NCBI GenBank assembly: GCA_004017535.1
Contig: SAJS01000004.1
Span: 310,001 to 374,000 of the forward strand
DNA length: 64,000 nt
DNA from: Mesorhizobium sp.
Lineage (GTDB): Bacteria > Pseudomonadota > Alphaproteobacteria > Rhizobiales > Rhizobiaceae
Direction of reading: 5' to 3'
This document shows positions 35,459-43,465 of this stretch, one piece after another. A model generated the notes under the pieces. It saw only the letters and a list, made by a program, of their open reading frames with translations, did not search any database and was not told where the DNA came from. A program made the translations under genes and the position numbers. Each line of letters starts with the position of its first letter. Position 1 is the stretch's first letter.

Positions 35459-35481
35459 TTAAGGATAAATAATATCCCTAT
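35459..35481. promoter_or_regulatory. Rrf2-type operator upstream of the Rrf2 gene
   Basis: TTAAGGAT-N7-ATCCCTAT, the same 23-bp layout as the two sites at 33853-33894. It lies between the divergent Rrf2 gene (start 35426) and the small secreted protein (start 35586), so it could control both. Confidence 0.72.
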
Positions 35482-35585
35482 TATAGCACTGTGTAAACAT
35501 CGAGGGCGTAAGAGGACTGCGATGGGGGAACCATCACCGGGCCCCGGGGTTGTGTCGTCAGATTTCGAGATCGAAAGGAAAGACG

Positions 35586-35996
35586 ATGCGCACCTTGACG
35601 ATGGTCCTGATGCTGTCGGCCATGGCCTTGGCGCAGCCCGCTTCTGCTCAACGCGCCGATCCGCAGCCGCCGCAAGCCCCGCCTCCTGCCCAGGAGCCCA
35701 TCCCAGGCCAGCCGCAGTCCGGCCAACCACAACCAGGCCAGGAAGATGCCGCCCAGAACGTAACCAACATCGTCGTGGTGGCGATGGAGGACTTGCCTTC
35801 GGAAGTGAAGGCGCAGGCGGAGGCCATAGTCACCAGGACGACTGCCAAGGAGCTGGCCAAGCTGCAGAGCTCGGTCGATGCCTCACCCGAGGCGACGTCG
35901 GTCCTGCATGCGAACGGGCTGAATTCATCGCAGGTCATTGCAGCCAACATCGACGGTGACGGCACGCTGACGCTGATCATTCAGACGACGGCCTGA
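35586..35996 (+). CDS. Small secreted Pro/Gln-rich protein, unknown function
   Basis: Exported protein of 136 aa that I do not recognise as a named family. The ATG at 35586 follows AAGGAAAG and opens a signal peptide (MRTLTMVLMLSAMALAQPAS, cleaved near ASA). Residues ~22-55 are a proline- and glutamine-rich linker (QPPQAPPPAQEPIPGQPQSG and more). The C-terminal ~80 residues appear folded (NVTNIVVVAMEDLPSEVKAQ, then helices, ending TLTLIIQTTA). It is divergent from the Rrf2 gene with an Rrf2-type operator between them, so it is probably in the same regulon. A dispersed repeat directly follows its stop. Confidence 0.78.
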   Translation: MRTLTMVLMLSAMALAQPASAQRADPQPPQAPPPAQEPIPGQPQSGQPQPGQEDAAQNVTNIVVVAMEDLPSEVKAQAEAIVTRTTAKELAKLQSSVDASPEATSVLHANGLNSSQVIAANIDGDGTLTLIIQTTA

Positions 35997-35997
35997 C

Positions 35998-36104
35998 CTA
36001 AAGCATGTCTCCCGAAAGTGGGAACCGGTTTCGGGACAAAGACATGCGTAGAATCAATAACCTAAAGCGCAGAGAGCGAATCTGAAAATCGCGACGTGCT
36101 TTAG
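35998..36104 (-). repeat. Dispersed 107-bp palindromic repeat, copy 2
   Basis: Inverted copy of the repeat at 9472-9578, same length, bounded by CTAAAGC and GCTTTAG, beginning 1 bp after the stop of the small secreted protein. It separates that gene from nuoD2. It has strong internal inverted repeats and probably forms RNA hairpins. Confidence 0.85.
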
Positions 36105-36164
36105 GGGCATGACCCGGCCGAACGGCCGCGGTCGCGTTCGATCCTCACTCTTGCGGAGGTCGCC

Positions 36165-37355
36165 ATGACCGAAGCCGCAGTCCGCAACTTCACCCTGAAT
36201 TTCGGGCCGCAGCACCCGTCCGCGCATGGCGTTCTGCGGCTGGTGCTGGAATTGGACGGCGAGATCGTCGACCGCGCCGATCCGCATATCGGCCTGCTCC
36301 ATCGCGGCACCGAGAAGCTGATCGAATACAAGAATTACCTGCAGGCCCTGCCCTATTTCGACCGGCTCGATTATGTCGCGCCGATGAACCAGGAGCATGC
36401 CTTCTGCCTTGCCGCCGAAAAGCTGCTGGAGATATCGGTTCCCCGGCGCGGGCAACTGATCCGCGTGCTGTTCTGCGAGATCGGGCGGCTCCTGTCGCAT
36501 CTTCTCAACGTCACCACGCAGGCCATGGATATCGGCGCTTTGACCCCGCCCCTCTGGGGCTTCGCCGAGCGCGAGAAGCTTATGGTGTTTTATGAACGCG
36601 CATCCGGCGCCCGCATGCACGCCAATTATTTCCGCGTCGGCGGCGTGCACCAGGATCTGCCGGAAGAGTTGCTCGACGACATCTGGAATTTCTGCGATCC
36701 GTTCCTGAAGGTCTGCGACAATCTCGAAGGCCTGCTTACCGACAACCGCATTTTCAAGCAGCGCAACGTCGATATCGGCGCGATCTCGCTCGATGACGCA
36801 TGGGCCCTGGGTTTCTCCGGACCCATGGTGCGCGGCTCAGGCGCCGCCTGGGACCTTCGCAAGGCGCAGCCCTATGAATGCTATCCCGAGATGGAGTTCG
36901 ATATCCCGGTCGGCAAGAACGGCGACTGCTACGACCGCTATCTGGTACGCATGGAAGAGATGCGCCAGTCGGTGCGCATCATGCGGCAGTGCCTGGAGAA
37001 GCTGCGCTCACCCGATGGCCAGGGTCCGGTCGCGGTGGCCAATCAGAAGATCACGCCGCCGCCGCGCGCCACCATGAAGCGCTCCATGGAAGCGACCATC
37101 CATCATTTCAAGCTTTATACCGAAGGCCACCGCGTGCCGCGTGGCGAGGTCTACGCCGCGGTTGAGGCGCCGAAGGGCGAGTTCGGCGTCTATCTCGTCT
37201 CCGACGGCGGCAACATTCCCTACCGCTGCAAGATACGGGCGCCATCCTTCGCCCATCTGCAGGCGATGGATTTCCTGTCGCGCGGGCACATGGTGGCGGA
37301 TGTCGCGGCGATCATCGGTTCGCTCGACATCGTGTTCGGCGAGATCGACCGCTAG
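36165..37355 (+). CDS. nuoD2: NADH-quinone oxidoreductase subunit D, second copy
   Basis: 49-kDa subunit of respiratory complex I, peripheral arm, near the quinone site; 396 aa, normal length. Diagnostic segments are [20 protein letters not shown] (9-28), [38 protein letters not shown] and the C-terminal [16 protein letters not shown] lies ahead of the ATG. No other nuo gene is present, while the main nuo operon of Rhizobiales carries its own nuoD. A free-standing second nuoD is known in rhizobia. Whether it replaces or competes with the main subunit cannot be told from sequence. Confidence 0.93.
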   Translation: MTEAAVRNFTLNFGPQHPSAHGVLRLVLELDGEIVDRADPHIGLLHRGTEKLIEYKNYLQALPYFDRLDYVAPMNQEHAFCLAAEKLLEISVPRRGQLIRVLFCEIGRLLSHLLNVTTQAMDIGALTPPLWGFAEREKLMVFYERASGARMHANYFRVGGVHQDLPEELLDDIWNFCDPFLKVCDNLEGLLTDNRIFKQRNVDIGAISLDDAWALGFSGPMVRGSGAAWDLRKAQPYECYPEMEFDIPVGKNGDCYDRYLVRMEEMRQSVRIMRQCLEKLRSPDGQGPVAVANQKITPPPRATMKRSMEATIHHFKLYTEGHRVPRGEVYAAVEAPKGEFGVYLVSDGGNIPYRCKIRAPSFAHLQAMDFLSRGHMVADVAAIIGSLDIVFGEIDR

Positions 37356-37437
37356 CGCAAGGAGGGCGGAGAACTCGCCAGGTCTCCGTTACTCCTATCA
37401 AGATCTCGAACCAACGCCACGGTGCGCAGGTGCACGC

Positions 37438-37872
37438 CTAGTGCATGAACACAGCTCTCAGCCACGCAAAGATGCCTGCACCTGGAGAGACCGCCGCGCG
37501 CACGCGCGACGCCGCCCAGCGCGCCGGCATGTTGGCGCCGACATGGCAATGGCAGACAACCTCATGCAGTTGCCAGTCGCTCATCTCGAAGAAGCGCTTG
37601 GCTTCGCCGTACGTGTCATCCTGCAGGCCCTGCGCACGGAAGATCGGATCTTCGAATGCGACGGTGATCGCCGATCCGTCGGTGCGCATTCTTTCACGCA
37701 CGTCAGGTGGAGCGTATTCGGTGCCCGCCAACGCCGTGAGGCGGCGGCTGGGGCTTTGTTCGAGAAGTTGCGCCCAGCGCTCAAGGCGCTGGCCCCGATT
37801 GGCGATGAGAGCCGGTGCTTCGGCGTGAACGTCGGCAACGGCGTTGATTTGGTCAAGGGTTTGGTGCTTCAC
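37438..37872 (-). CDS. Conserved hypothetical protein (144 aa)
   Basis: Protein of 144 aa; I do not assign a family name. The GTG at 37872 has AGGAG about 6 nt upstream and the reading starts MKHQTLDQINAVADVHAEAP. Conserved-looking segments are RLERWAQLLEQSPSRRLTAL, EYAPPDVRERMRTDGSAITV, FEDPIFRAQGLQDDTYGEAK and FFEMSDWQLHEVVCHCHVGA, with a Cys-His-Cys-His patch near residue 113. Codon use is typical of neighbours and no signal peptide is seen. I believe similar short proteins are widespread in rhizobia, but this is from memory. It has no recognised operon partner. Confidence 0.65.
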   Translation of the reverse strand: MKHQTLDQINAVADVHAEAPALIANRGQRLERWAQLLEQSPSRRLTALAGTEYAPPDVRERMRTDGSAITVAFEDPIFRAQGLQDDTYGEAKRFFEMSDWQLHEVVCHCHVGANMPARWAASRVRAAVSPGAGIFAWLRAVFMH

Positions 37873-38008
37873 GGCCGTCTCCTGTATCGACAGATGATCA
37901 CCCGCCCACACTGGGAACTAAGGCGCCGCCCAACGCCGGCAAGGGCCGAGACGGACCCGCGGAATCATTTGATCGTCACCTGCCGCAATCTCGGGGCGCG
38001 ATCGTGTG

Positions 38009-38033
38009 GGAACCATCCGCTAGCGCGGCCGTT
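38009..38033 (+). promoter_or_regulatory. EcfG/RpoE2-type general stress promoter
   Basis: GGAAC (38009-38013), 16 bp, CGTT (38030-38033): the consensus of alphaproteobacterial EcfG-dependent promoters. It lies about 140 bp ahead of the 60-aa proline-rich protein at 38174 and points toward it. The 301-bp stretch 37873-38173 otherwise shows no gene. Confidence 0.7.
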
Positions 38034-38173
38034 CTGCCAGCTTGCGCCGCCGATCGCTCCTGACGAAACCGTCTGAATGCGGCGATCGCCTCCATCATTT
38101 CAGGTCGGGCAGCACATCCCGCTTGTCGGGATGGCGCAGAGCCTGCCAAGGCGCCGAGCGGAAGGAAAAAGCG

Positions 38174-38356
38174 ATGGCCATTCTCCCCAATCGGGACCCG
38201 TCTCCAACGCCGGTGCCCACGCCTCCGCCCATCCCCGAACCCAAGCCGATGCGCGAACCGGATCCGGATCGGCTTCCCGATGAGGCGCCGATCCCCAATC
38301 CCGACGAGAATGACGCGCCGCCCAAGCATTCCACGCCCAGGCGGCGCGAGTATTGA
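38174..38356 (+). CDS. Small proline-rich protein, unknown function
   Basis: Protein of 60 aa with no hydrophobic segment. The ATG at 38174 follows GAAGGAAAAAGCG. Composition is mostly Pro, Asp, Glu and Arg (MAILPNRDPSPTPVPTPPPI, then PEPKPMREPDPDRLPDEAPI), so it is probably disordered. I recall similar short PxP-rich proteins in rhizobia but cannot name a family. An EcfG-type promoter upstream suggests expression under general stress. A strong bidirectional hairpin follows its stop. Confidence 0.65.
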   Translation: MAILPNRDPSPTPVPTPPPIPEPKPMREPDPDRLPDEAPIPNPDENDAPPKHSTPRRREY

Positions 38357-38364
38357 CACCGTTG

Positions 38365-38391
38365 CGGGAGGCGCGCCGAACGCGCCTCCCG
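38365..38391. terminator. Bidirectional hairpin terminator
   Basis: CGGGAGGCGCG (38365-38375) and CGCGCCTCCCG (38381-38391) form a perfect 11-bp GC stem around CCGAA. It lies between the convergent proline-rich small gene and the SIS-domain gene. No T-tract, but the stem is very strong and suits both directions. Confidence 0.75.
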
Positions 38392-38398
38392 AGCATCG

Positions 38399-39190
38399 TC
38401 ATTCTCCGCGCATCGTCGCCTGGAAGGTCGGCAGGTGCTTCTTCTGCGCCTCGATCATCCGCTCGCGGTAGACGCCGTAGATGACGTCCGTGTCGTGCAG
38501 CGTGACGCCCGCGATGGTCGGCGAGGCGAAGACCGGCAGCTCGATGCCGCGCTTCGACAATTGCTCGGCCGTGCGCGCCAAGAGCTCATGCGCCATGATC
38601 ATCGCCAGCACCGTCGACGAGCCCGCCACCGGACGGCTCCAGCCTTCGATCGGCACCACCGCATCCTCGATCGGCGAGGAGGTGTCGATGACGAGGTCGG
38701 CTGCATCCGCCAGCCTTTTGCCGGAAGAATGCGTGGCCGGCTTGTCGAGATTGTTCTTGCTGGTGACGGCAACGACGAAGATGCCGCGCTTCTTGGCGTA
38801 GAGCGCCGTGTCGATGCCCGACGAATTGCGGCCGCTATGACCGAAGATGATGATGGAATCGCCCTTGTTCAGCGGCTGATGGTCGAGGAACTTCTCCGCA
38901 TATTTCTCGGTTCGCTCCAGCCACAGGAGCTCGCGCACGCCGCCGGCGCCGAGCACATTGTGCCACATCACCCGAGGGTCGGTCAGCGGGTTGAAGCCGA
39001 CGAAGCTGCCATAGCGCGGGAACATCTCCTGCGCCGGCAGCACCGAATGGCCCGAGCCGTAGAGATGCACCAGCCCGCCGTTTTCCAGCGTGTCGGCGAA
39101 ACGGCTGGCAGCCTGGCCGAAGGCTTCGGCATTCGCCTTTGAAGCCTGTTCGAGAAGAGCGGTGAGGCGTGGGATATAAAGATCGGACAC
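38399..39190 (-). CDS. SIS-domain sugar isomerase/binding protein (UPF0309-type)
   Basis: Sugar-isomerase-fold protein, 263 aa. The SIS phosphosugar-binding loops appear as GGLVHLYGSGHSVLPAQEMF (38-57), GDSIIIFGHSGRNSSGIDTA and VVAVTSKNNLD. The GSGHS and HSGRNSS motifs match the UPF0309/COG4821 group, phosphosugar-binding SIS proteins usually found with N-acetylated sugar kinases and ABC importers. It follows the GntR and ROK genes on the same strand (22 bp after the GntR stop) and is divergent, with them, from the importer at 41253. It probably isomerises or deaminates a phosphorylated amino sugar; inference from neighbours. Confidence 0.85.
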   Translation of the reverse strand: MSDLYIPRLTALLEQASKANAEAFGQAASRFADTLENGGLVHLYGSGHSVLPAQEMFPRYGSFVGFNPLTDPRVMWHNVLGAGGVRELLWLERTEKYAEKFLDHQPLNKGDSIIIFGHSGRNSSGIDTALYAKKRGIFVVAVTSKNNLDKPATHSSGKRLADAADLVIDTSSPIEDAVVPIEGWSRPVAGSSTVLAMIMAHELLARTAEQLSKRGIELPVFASPTIAGVTLHDTDVIYGVYRERMIEAQKKHLPTFQATMRGE

Positions 39191-39212
39191 TTTGGTACTC
39201 CTGTTGATCGTG

Positions 39213-39980
39213 TCAGCTTCTGGTGTTTGGGAGGCGGCCGGCGCGCAGCGTCGAGCGGATCTCGTAGCGGTCGCCGCGCATCACCGAGACGGTGAATTCG
39301 AACGGACCGCGTTCGTCGATGGTGATGCGCTCGACGACGAAGGCTGGACTGCCCGCTGGCAGCTCGAGCAGATCGGCATCGGCCGCGCTGACGGCGCCGA
39401 CGCGGTAGTTCTCGCGCGCCTCGACCGGCACGATGCCGTACTGGCGCTCCAGCGCCTCGTAGAGCGAGCCCTTGAGCAGGCCGGCATCGAGGAAGCCCGG
39501 CACGCGCGCCGCCGCCAGTTGCGCCGTCTGGATGCCGATCGGCTCATTGTTGCCGAGCCGCAATCGCCGGATCCGCACCACCGGATCGCCCTCCTCGATC
39601 TCGAGCGCCCCGGCCGCCGCCGCATTGGCCGTCGTCAGGCTGCAGTCGAGCAGGCGCGAGCCGGCGACCACGCCGATAGTGCCCATTTCCTGTGTGAAGG
39701 AGGTGAGTTCGCGCGTGCCGGCGACCAGCGTGGCCGAGCGCACAAAGGTGCCTCTGCCATGCTCGCGCCTGAGCAGCCCGCCCTCTTCGAGGTTGCGCAA
39801 CGCGTGGCGCAGCGTGATGCGGCTGACGCCAAACAGCGCGCAGAGCCGGTCCTCGGCCGGGATCTGGTCGCCGGTCGCCCATTCGCCGCTCTTGACGATG
39901 GCGCGGATCGCCTCCTCGACCTGGTACCAGAGCGGCTCCGGCCGCCTGCGGTCCGGCTGCTGAAAGCTCGCTTCGCTCAT
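39213..39980 (-). CDS. GntR-family regulator with UTRA effector domain (HutC type)
   Basis: Transcription factor of 255 aa. The winged HTH lies near residues 14-82: PLWYQVEEAIRAIVKSGEWA, LCALFGVSRITLRHALRNLE, EEGGLLRREHGRGTFV. The rest is a UTRA ligand-binding domain ending GPFEFTVSVMRGDRYEIRST. The ATG at 39980 overlaps the stop of the ROK kinase gene (ATGA). It is probably the repressor of this sugar-uptake locus. The 18-bp palindrome at 41005, ahead of its own operon and of the divergent importer, is its likely operator. Confidence 0.9.
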   Translation of the reverse strand: MSEASFQQPDRRRPEPLWYQVEEAIRAIVKSGEWATGDQIPAEDRLCALFGVSRITLRHALRNLEEGGLLRREHGRGTFVRSATLVAGTRELTSFTQEMGTIGVVAGSRLLDCSLTTANAAAAGALEIEEGDPVVRIRRLRLGNNEPIGIQTAQLAAARVPGFLDAGLLKGSLYEALERQYGIVPVEARENYRVGAVSAADADLLELPAGSPAFVVERITIDERGPFEFTVSVMRGDRYEIRSTLRAGRLPNTRS

Positions 39981-40849
39981 CGGATCTGCCTCCACCCGCT
40001 TCCCGCCTGCCCGGCAAGCGCGGCACCCACCAGGCCGGCGCGCGAGCCGAATTTTCCAGGCTTGAGTTCGATGCCGCGTAGATGCGGCGGCAATTGTCGC
40101 CGTAATGCCGCAAGCAGCGGCGGCGCGACCACATCCAGCGCATCCGCCAGGCCGCCGGACACCAGGATCACACCCGGATCGAGCAGCCCCACAGCGCCGG
40201 CAAGCGCGGCGCCCAGCCGTCGCGCGGCCTCCGCCACGGCGGCAAGCGCGGCGGGTTGCCCGGCGCGGGCGGCGGCGATCAACTCGCCGCCATTTGCGAG
40301 CCTAACCCGGCTGGCAAACGCATCGAGCGCGCGCCCCGAGGCGACGCGCTCCAGCCAGCCGCTGCGTTCATCGCCCTGATCCTCGACATCGGCGCACGCC
40401 CAGCCGAAGGAGCAGGCGCCGCCATGCGCGCCGGCGACGATGCGGCCATTGGCCAGCACCGCCGAACCGATGCCTGTGCCGATGGCCAGCAGGATCGCAT
40501 CGGACACGTCCTTGGCCGCACCCTTGGCCGCTTCCGCCAGAAGCGCGACCTGCGCGTCATTGCCGATCGCCACGCTCATGTCTGGGAACAGCGCGGCGAT
40601 GTCGACACCATCGAGCCAGGGCAGATTCGGGATCCAACGGCAGATCGACCCTTCGGTCAGGCCCGGGACAGCAAGCCCGAGCGCTTTGGCTTCACCCGCA
40701 ACGGCAAGCGCGCGAACGCGCGCGGCGAACGCGTCGAGAGTGCCCGGGGCCGGCTCGCGGACTTGCGGCGCAAGAGCGCCGATATCGCCGGTATGGAGCG
40801 CGGCACGCAGATTGGTGCCGCCGAGATCGATGGCGAGGACCCGTGTCAT
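39977..40849 (-). CDS. ROK-family sugar kinase or ROK protein lacking the zinc motif
   Basis: ROK-family protein, 290 aa. AIDLGGTNLRAAL (6-18) is the phosphate-binding loop, IGNDAQVALLAEAAKGA the sugar-binding helix and AIGTGIGSAVLANG the adenosine-loop region. The conserved zinc cluster Cys-x-Cys-x4-Cys seen in most ROK kinases, and intact at 22398-23426, is missing: the segment reads GGACSFGWACADVED with only two Cys. This fits the shorter zinc-free ROK subgroup. It is first in the ROK-GntR-SIS operon and is divergent from the ABC importer. Probable amino-sugar or sugar kinase; substrate unknown. Confidence 0.85.
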   Translation of the reverse strand: MTRVLAIDLGGTNLRAALHTGDIGALAPQVREPAPGTLDAFAARVRALAVAGEAKALGLAVPGLTEGSICRWIPNLPWLDGVDIAALFPDMSVAIGNDAQVALLAEAAKGAAKDVSDAILLAIGTGIGSAVLANGRIVAGAHGGACSFGWACADVEDQGDERSGWLERVASGRALDAFASRVRLANGGELIAAARAGQPAALAAVAEAARRLGAALAGAVGLLDPGVILVSGGLADALDVVAPPLLAALRRQLPPHLRGIELKPGKFGSRAGLVGAALAGQAGSGWRQIR

Positions 40850-41004
40850 GTCTCTCGGCTCCGATCGACTGGCGGCGCGAACAATCCGCTGCCGGCGCGG
40901 CGCGCCGGTGTATGGAAAGCATGCTCATTACCAGTTCTCATTCTTTGAGGCTCGCTCGGCAAGCTGCACGAAGGCACTCGTCGCCACTCGACTACCTTTT
41001 TGCA

Positions 41005-41022
41005 ATGTCATTATAATGACAT
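41005..41022. promoter_or_regulatory. 18-bp perfect palindrome, likely GntR operator
   Basis: ATGTCATTA and TAATGACAT join without spacer. It lies in the 403-bp divergent region 40850-41252 between the ROK-GntR-SIS operon and the importer operon, 156 bp from the ROK start. The rest of the region is AT-rich, including an imperfect inverted repeat near 41090-41112 (ATATATCA ... TGATTTATAT), and shows no gene. Confidence 0.65.
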
Positions 41023-41252
41023 GATGCCGTCTGCAAGGGCCGCAAAGAGGTTCACGGCTGCCAGCCGGTCGGAAATCAGGCAGAAGTTATATATCAACTA
41101 TCTGATTTATATACGTTATTTGGCAAGCCCGATATCGTCCAGACTTTTGACCAACAAACCTGATCCAAACGTTCGCACGCAAGGGGCTTGCGCCCTTACT
41201 CAAACTTATCATAACGTCATAGCTCTTGTCGCGGCCTGTGTGGAGGATGCCG

Positions 41253-42545
41253 ATGTCGCTTGCCTGGATCTCGAAACTGGCTCTTGCCGCGGGGCTCATC
41301 GGGCTGCCCGCCACCGGCTGTGCGCAATCGGTCAATATCTCCTACCTCACCCACTGGTCGCCGGAGACGGTGGCGCTGCTCGAGGCGGCGGCCAAGGATT
41401 TTTCCAAGCAGAATCCCGATGTCGCCGTCACCGTGCGCGCGGTGCCCTTCGGCGATCTCTTGACCACGCTTCGCTCGCAGGGCGGCTCTTCCGACGGCCC
41501 GACGATCGGCGGCATCTACGATCTGTGGCTGCCGGAACTGGCCAAGGACAAGCTCGTCGCCCCTGCCCCCGATGCTGTTGCCAGTGAGGTGAAGAGCGCC
41601 TGGCCGGCGGGCGTCGTCAGCGCCGCTTCTGTCGGCGGCACGCTCTACGGCATCCCGAACGAGATCGACGTCTACGCGCTGAATTACAACAAGGAGTTGT
41701 TCAAGGCGGCAGGCATTGCTGCCCCGCCCAAGACATGGGCCGAATTCAAGGATGTCGCCGCCAAGCTGACCAACAAGGACAAGGGCCAGCAGGGCTTCGG
41801 CATGATCAATTCATGGGCGGCGGGGGTGGTCCATCCTTTCGCTTCGCTGCTCGTCTCCAATGGTGGCAACCTGGTCAAGGATGGCAAGCCGGCGCTGGAC
41901 AGTCCCCAGGCCGGCGAGACCTTCGCGCTCTATGAAGACTTGATAAAGTCCGGCGCGAGCGTTCCGGCGATGGCGACGGCAGACGCCAACACAACCGGTC
42001 CGTTCCTCGACAATTTCGTCTCCGGCAAGACCGGCATGATCATCATGGCCAATTGGTGGGAAAGCGCGCTCAAGACCGGCATGGGCGACAAGTTCGCAAA
42101 CGTCGCCACCGCTCCCATCCCCGTCGGCCCGAGCGGCGACAAGCCGCATTCGATCTCCTATTCCTGGATGACCGTGGTCAACGCCAAGGCCGGCGAAGCC
42201 GAGCAGAAGGCGGCCTGGCAATTCCTCGGCTGGCTGAACAGCCCGAAATCGGGCAAGAACGGCGCTTCGGCCATGTCCGACATTTTGATGTCGATGGGCA
42301 TCCTGCCTTCGCGCAGTTCCGACATCGAGGCGCATAAGGACAAGCTCGGCTCGGAATTCCTCTCCGGCTACGTTTCCGTGCTCGCCGATGCGCGGCCTTT
42401 CCCCGTCGTGCTTGGCGGCCAGGAATTCTCGGAATCCCTGCAGCAGACGCTCGAGGCGTTGCAGTATGGCCAAGTCTCGGCCAAGGATGCGCAGGCGAAC
42501 GCGCAGGCCGACGCCACGTCGATCCTGGAGCGCGCCGCCAAGTAG
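41253..42545 (+). CDS. Sugar ABC transporter substrate-binding protein (SBP_bac_1 type)
   Basis: Periplasmic solute-binding protein, 430 aa. The ATG at 41253 has GGAGG 6 nt upstream; an ATG two codons earlier overlaps that site. The signal peptide is MSLAWISKLALAAGLIGLPA, followed by TGC, so it could be processed as a lipoprotein or, more conventionally, near CAQ. The mature part NISYLTHWSPETVALLEAAA and the C-terminal AWQFLGWLNSPKSGKNGASA are typical of sugar-binding family 1 proteins. It is the first gene of a three-gene importer operon with two permeases but no ATPase. Context suggests an amino sugar or glycoside as ligand. Confidence 0.9.
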   Translation: MSLAWISKLALAAGLIGLPATGCAQSVNISYLTHWSPETVALLEAAAKDFSKQNPDVAVTVRAVPFGDLLTTLRSQGGSSDGPTIGGIYDLWLPELAKDKLVAPAPDAVASEVKSAWPAGVVSAASVGGTLYGIPNEIDVYALNYNKELFKAAGIAAPPKTWAEFKDVAAKLTNKDKGQQGFGMINSWAAGVVHPFASLLVSNGGNLVKDGKPALDSPQAGETFALYEDLIKSGASVPAMATADANTTGPFLDNFVSGKTGMIIMANWWESALKTGMGDKFANVATAPIPVGPSGDKPHSISYSWMTVVNAKAGEAEQKAAWQFLGWLNSPKSGKNGASAMSDILMSMGILPSRSSDIEAHKDKLGSEFLSGYVSVLADARPFPVVLGGQEFSESLQQTLEALQYGQVSAKDAQANAQADATSILERAAK

Positions 42546-42574
42546 GTTCGGGTCGCTGACCGGAAGCAGGTTGA

Positions 42575-43465
42575 ATGGCCAAAGCTTTTCGTGCCTCGGC
42601 GGGCATCATGCTGGCGCCCGCCGTGACATTGATCGGCGTGTTCGTGCTTGTGCCGATGCTGCTCACCATCTGGCTGTGCTTCCAGGACTGGTCGACGCAG
42701 ACGCCCTTTTCCGAGGCAAGCTTCGTCGGCCTCGGCAATTTCCAGGAGATATTCGGCTCCACCTCCGTGGGGCGCGATTTCAAGACCGCGCTCCTCAACA
42801 CGACGATCTACACCGCGCTGTCGGTCGTCCTCATCCTGCCGCTGTCGGTCGTCTTCGGCCTGCTGGTCTATCAGCGCGACGTCGCCGGCGGCACGGCGCT
42901 GCGCACGGTGCTGTTTTCCACCTACATGGTGCCGATGATCGCGGTGGCGCTGGTCTGGTCAAAACTCTATTCGCCGAGCGAGGGGCCCCTCAACCAGATG
43001 CTCGGCCTGGTCGGCATCGGCCCGCAGCCCTGGCTCTCCTCGCCGCGCTCGGCGCTGGTTTCGATCGTGCTTCTCAATGTCTGGCAGCAGGTCGGCTATT
43101 TCACCGTGCTCGCCATCGCCGGGCTGACGCAGATCCCCGGCAGCCTCTATGAGGCGGCGACGCTCGACGGCGCCAATGGCAGGGAGCAGTTCCGCTTCAT
43201 CACCTTTCCCCTGCTTCGCCGCACGCTTCTGTTCAGCGCCGTCATCGCCATTATCAACGCCGTGCAGGTGTTCGAGCCGGTGGCGCTGATCACGCAAGGC
43301 GGGCCGGTCGGCTCGACCAATGTGCTCACCTACCATATCCGCCGCGTCGGCATCGAGCGCGCGCAGGGCGGGCTGGGCTCGGCCATGGCGGTGATGCTGA
43401 TGCTGTCGCTGATGGTCTGCGTTTCGGCGTTGTTTGCCTTCGTCAACCGCAAGGACAGCGAATGA
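42575..43465 (+). CDS. Sugar ABC transporter permease, MalF type
   Basis: Inner-membrane permease, 296 aa. The start MAKAFRASAGIMLAPAVTLI leads into the first membrane helix; the EAA loop is EAATLDGANGREQFRFITFP (~residues 191-210). A run of hydrophobic segments and the end FAFVNRKDSE fit the family. It lies 29 bp after the binding-protein gene and overlaps the next permease (ATGA). No ATPase gene follows, so it must use an ATPase made elsewhere, for example the UgpC-type protein at 13724. Confidence 0.9.
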   Translation: MAKAFRASAGIMLAPAVTLIGVFVLVPMLLTIWLCFQDWSTQTPFSEASFVGLGNFQEIFGSTSVGRDFKTALLNTTIYTALSVVLILPLSVVFGLLVYQRDVAGGTALRTVLFSTYMVPMIAVALVWSKLYSPSEGPLNQMLGLVGIGPQPWLSSPRSALVSIVLLNVWQQVGYFTVLAIAGLTQIPGSLYEAATLDGANGREQFRFITFPLLRRTLLFSAVIAIINAVQVFEPVALITQGGPVGSTNVLTYHIRRVGIERAQGGLGSAMAVMLMLSLMVCVSALFAFVNRKDSE

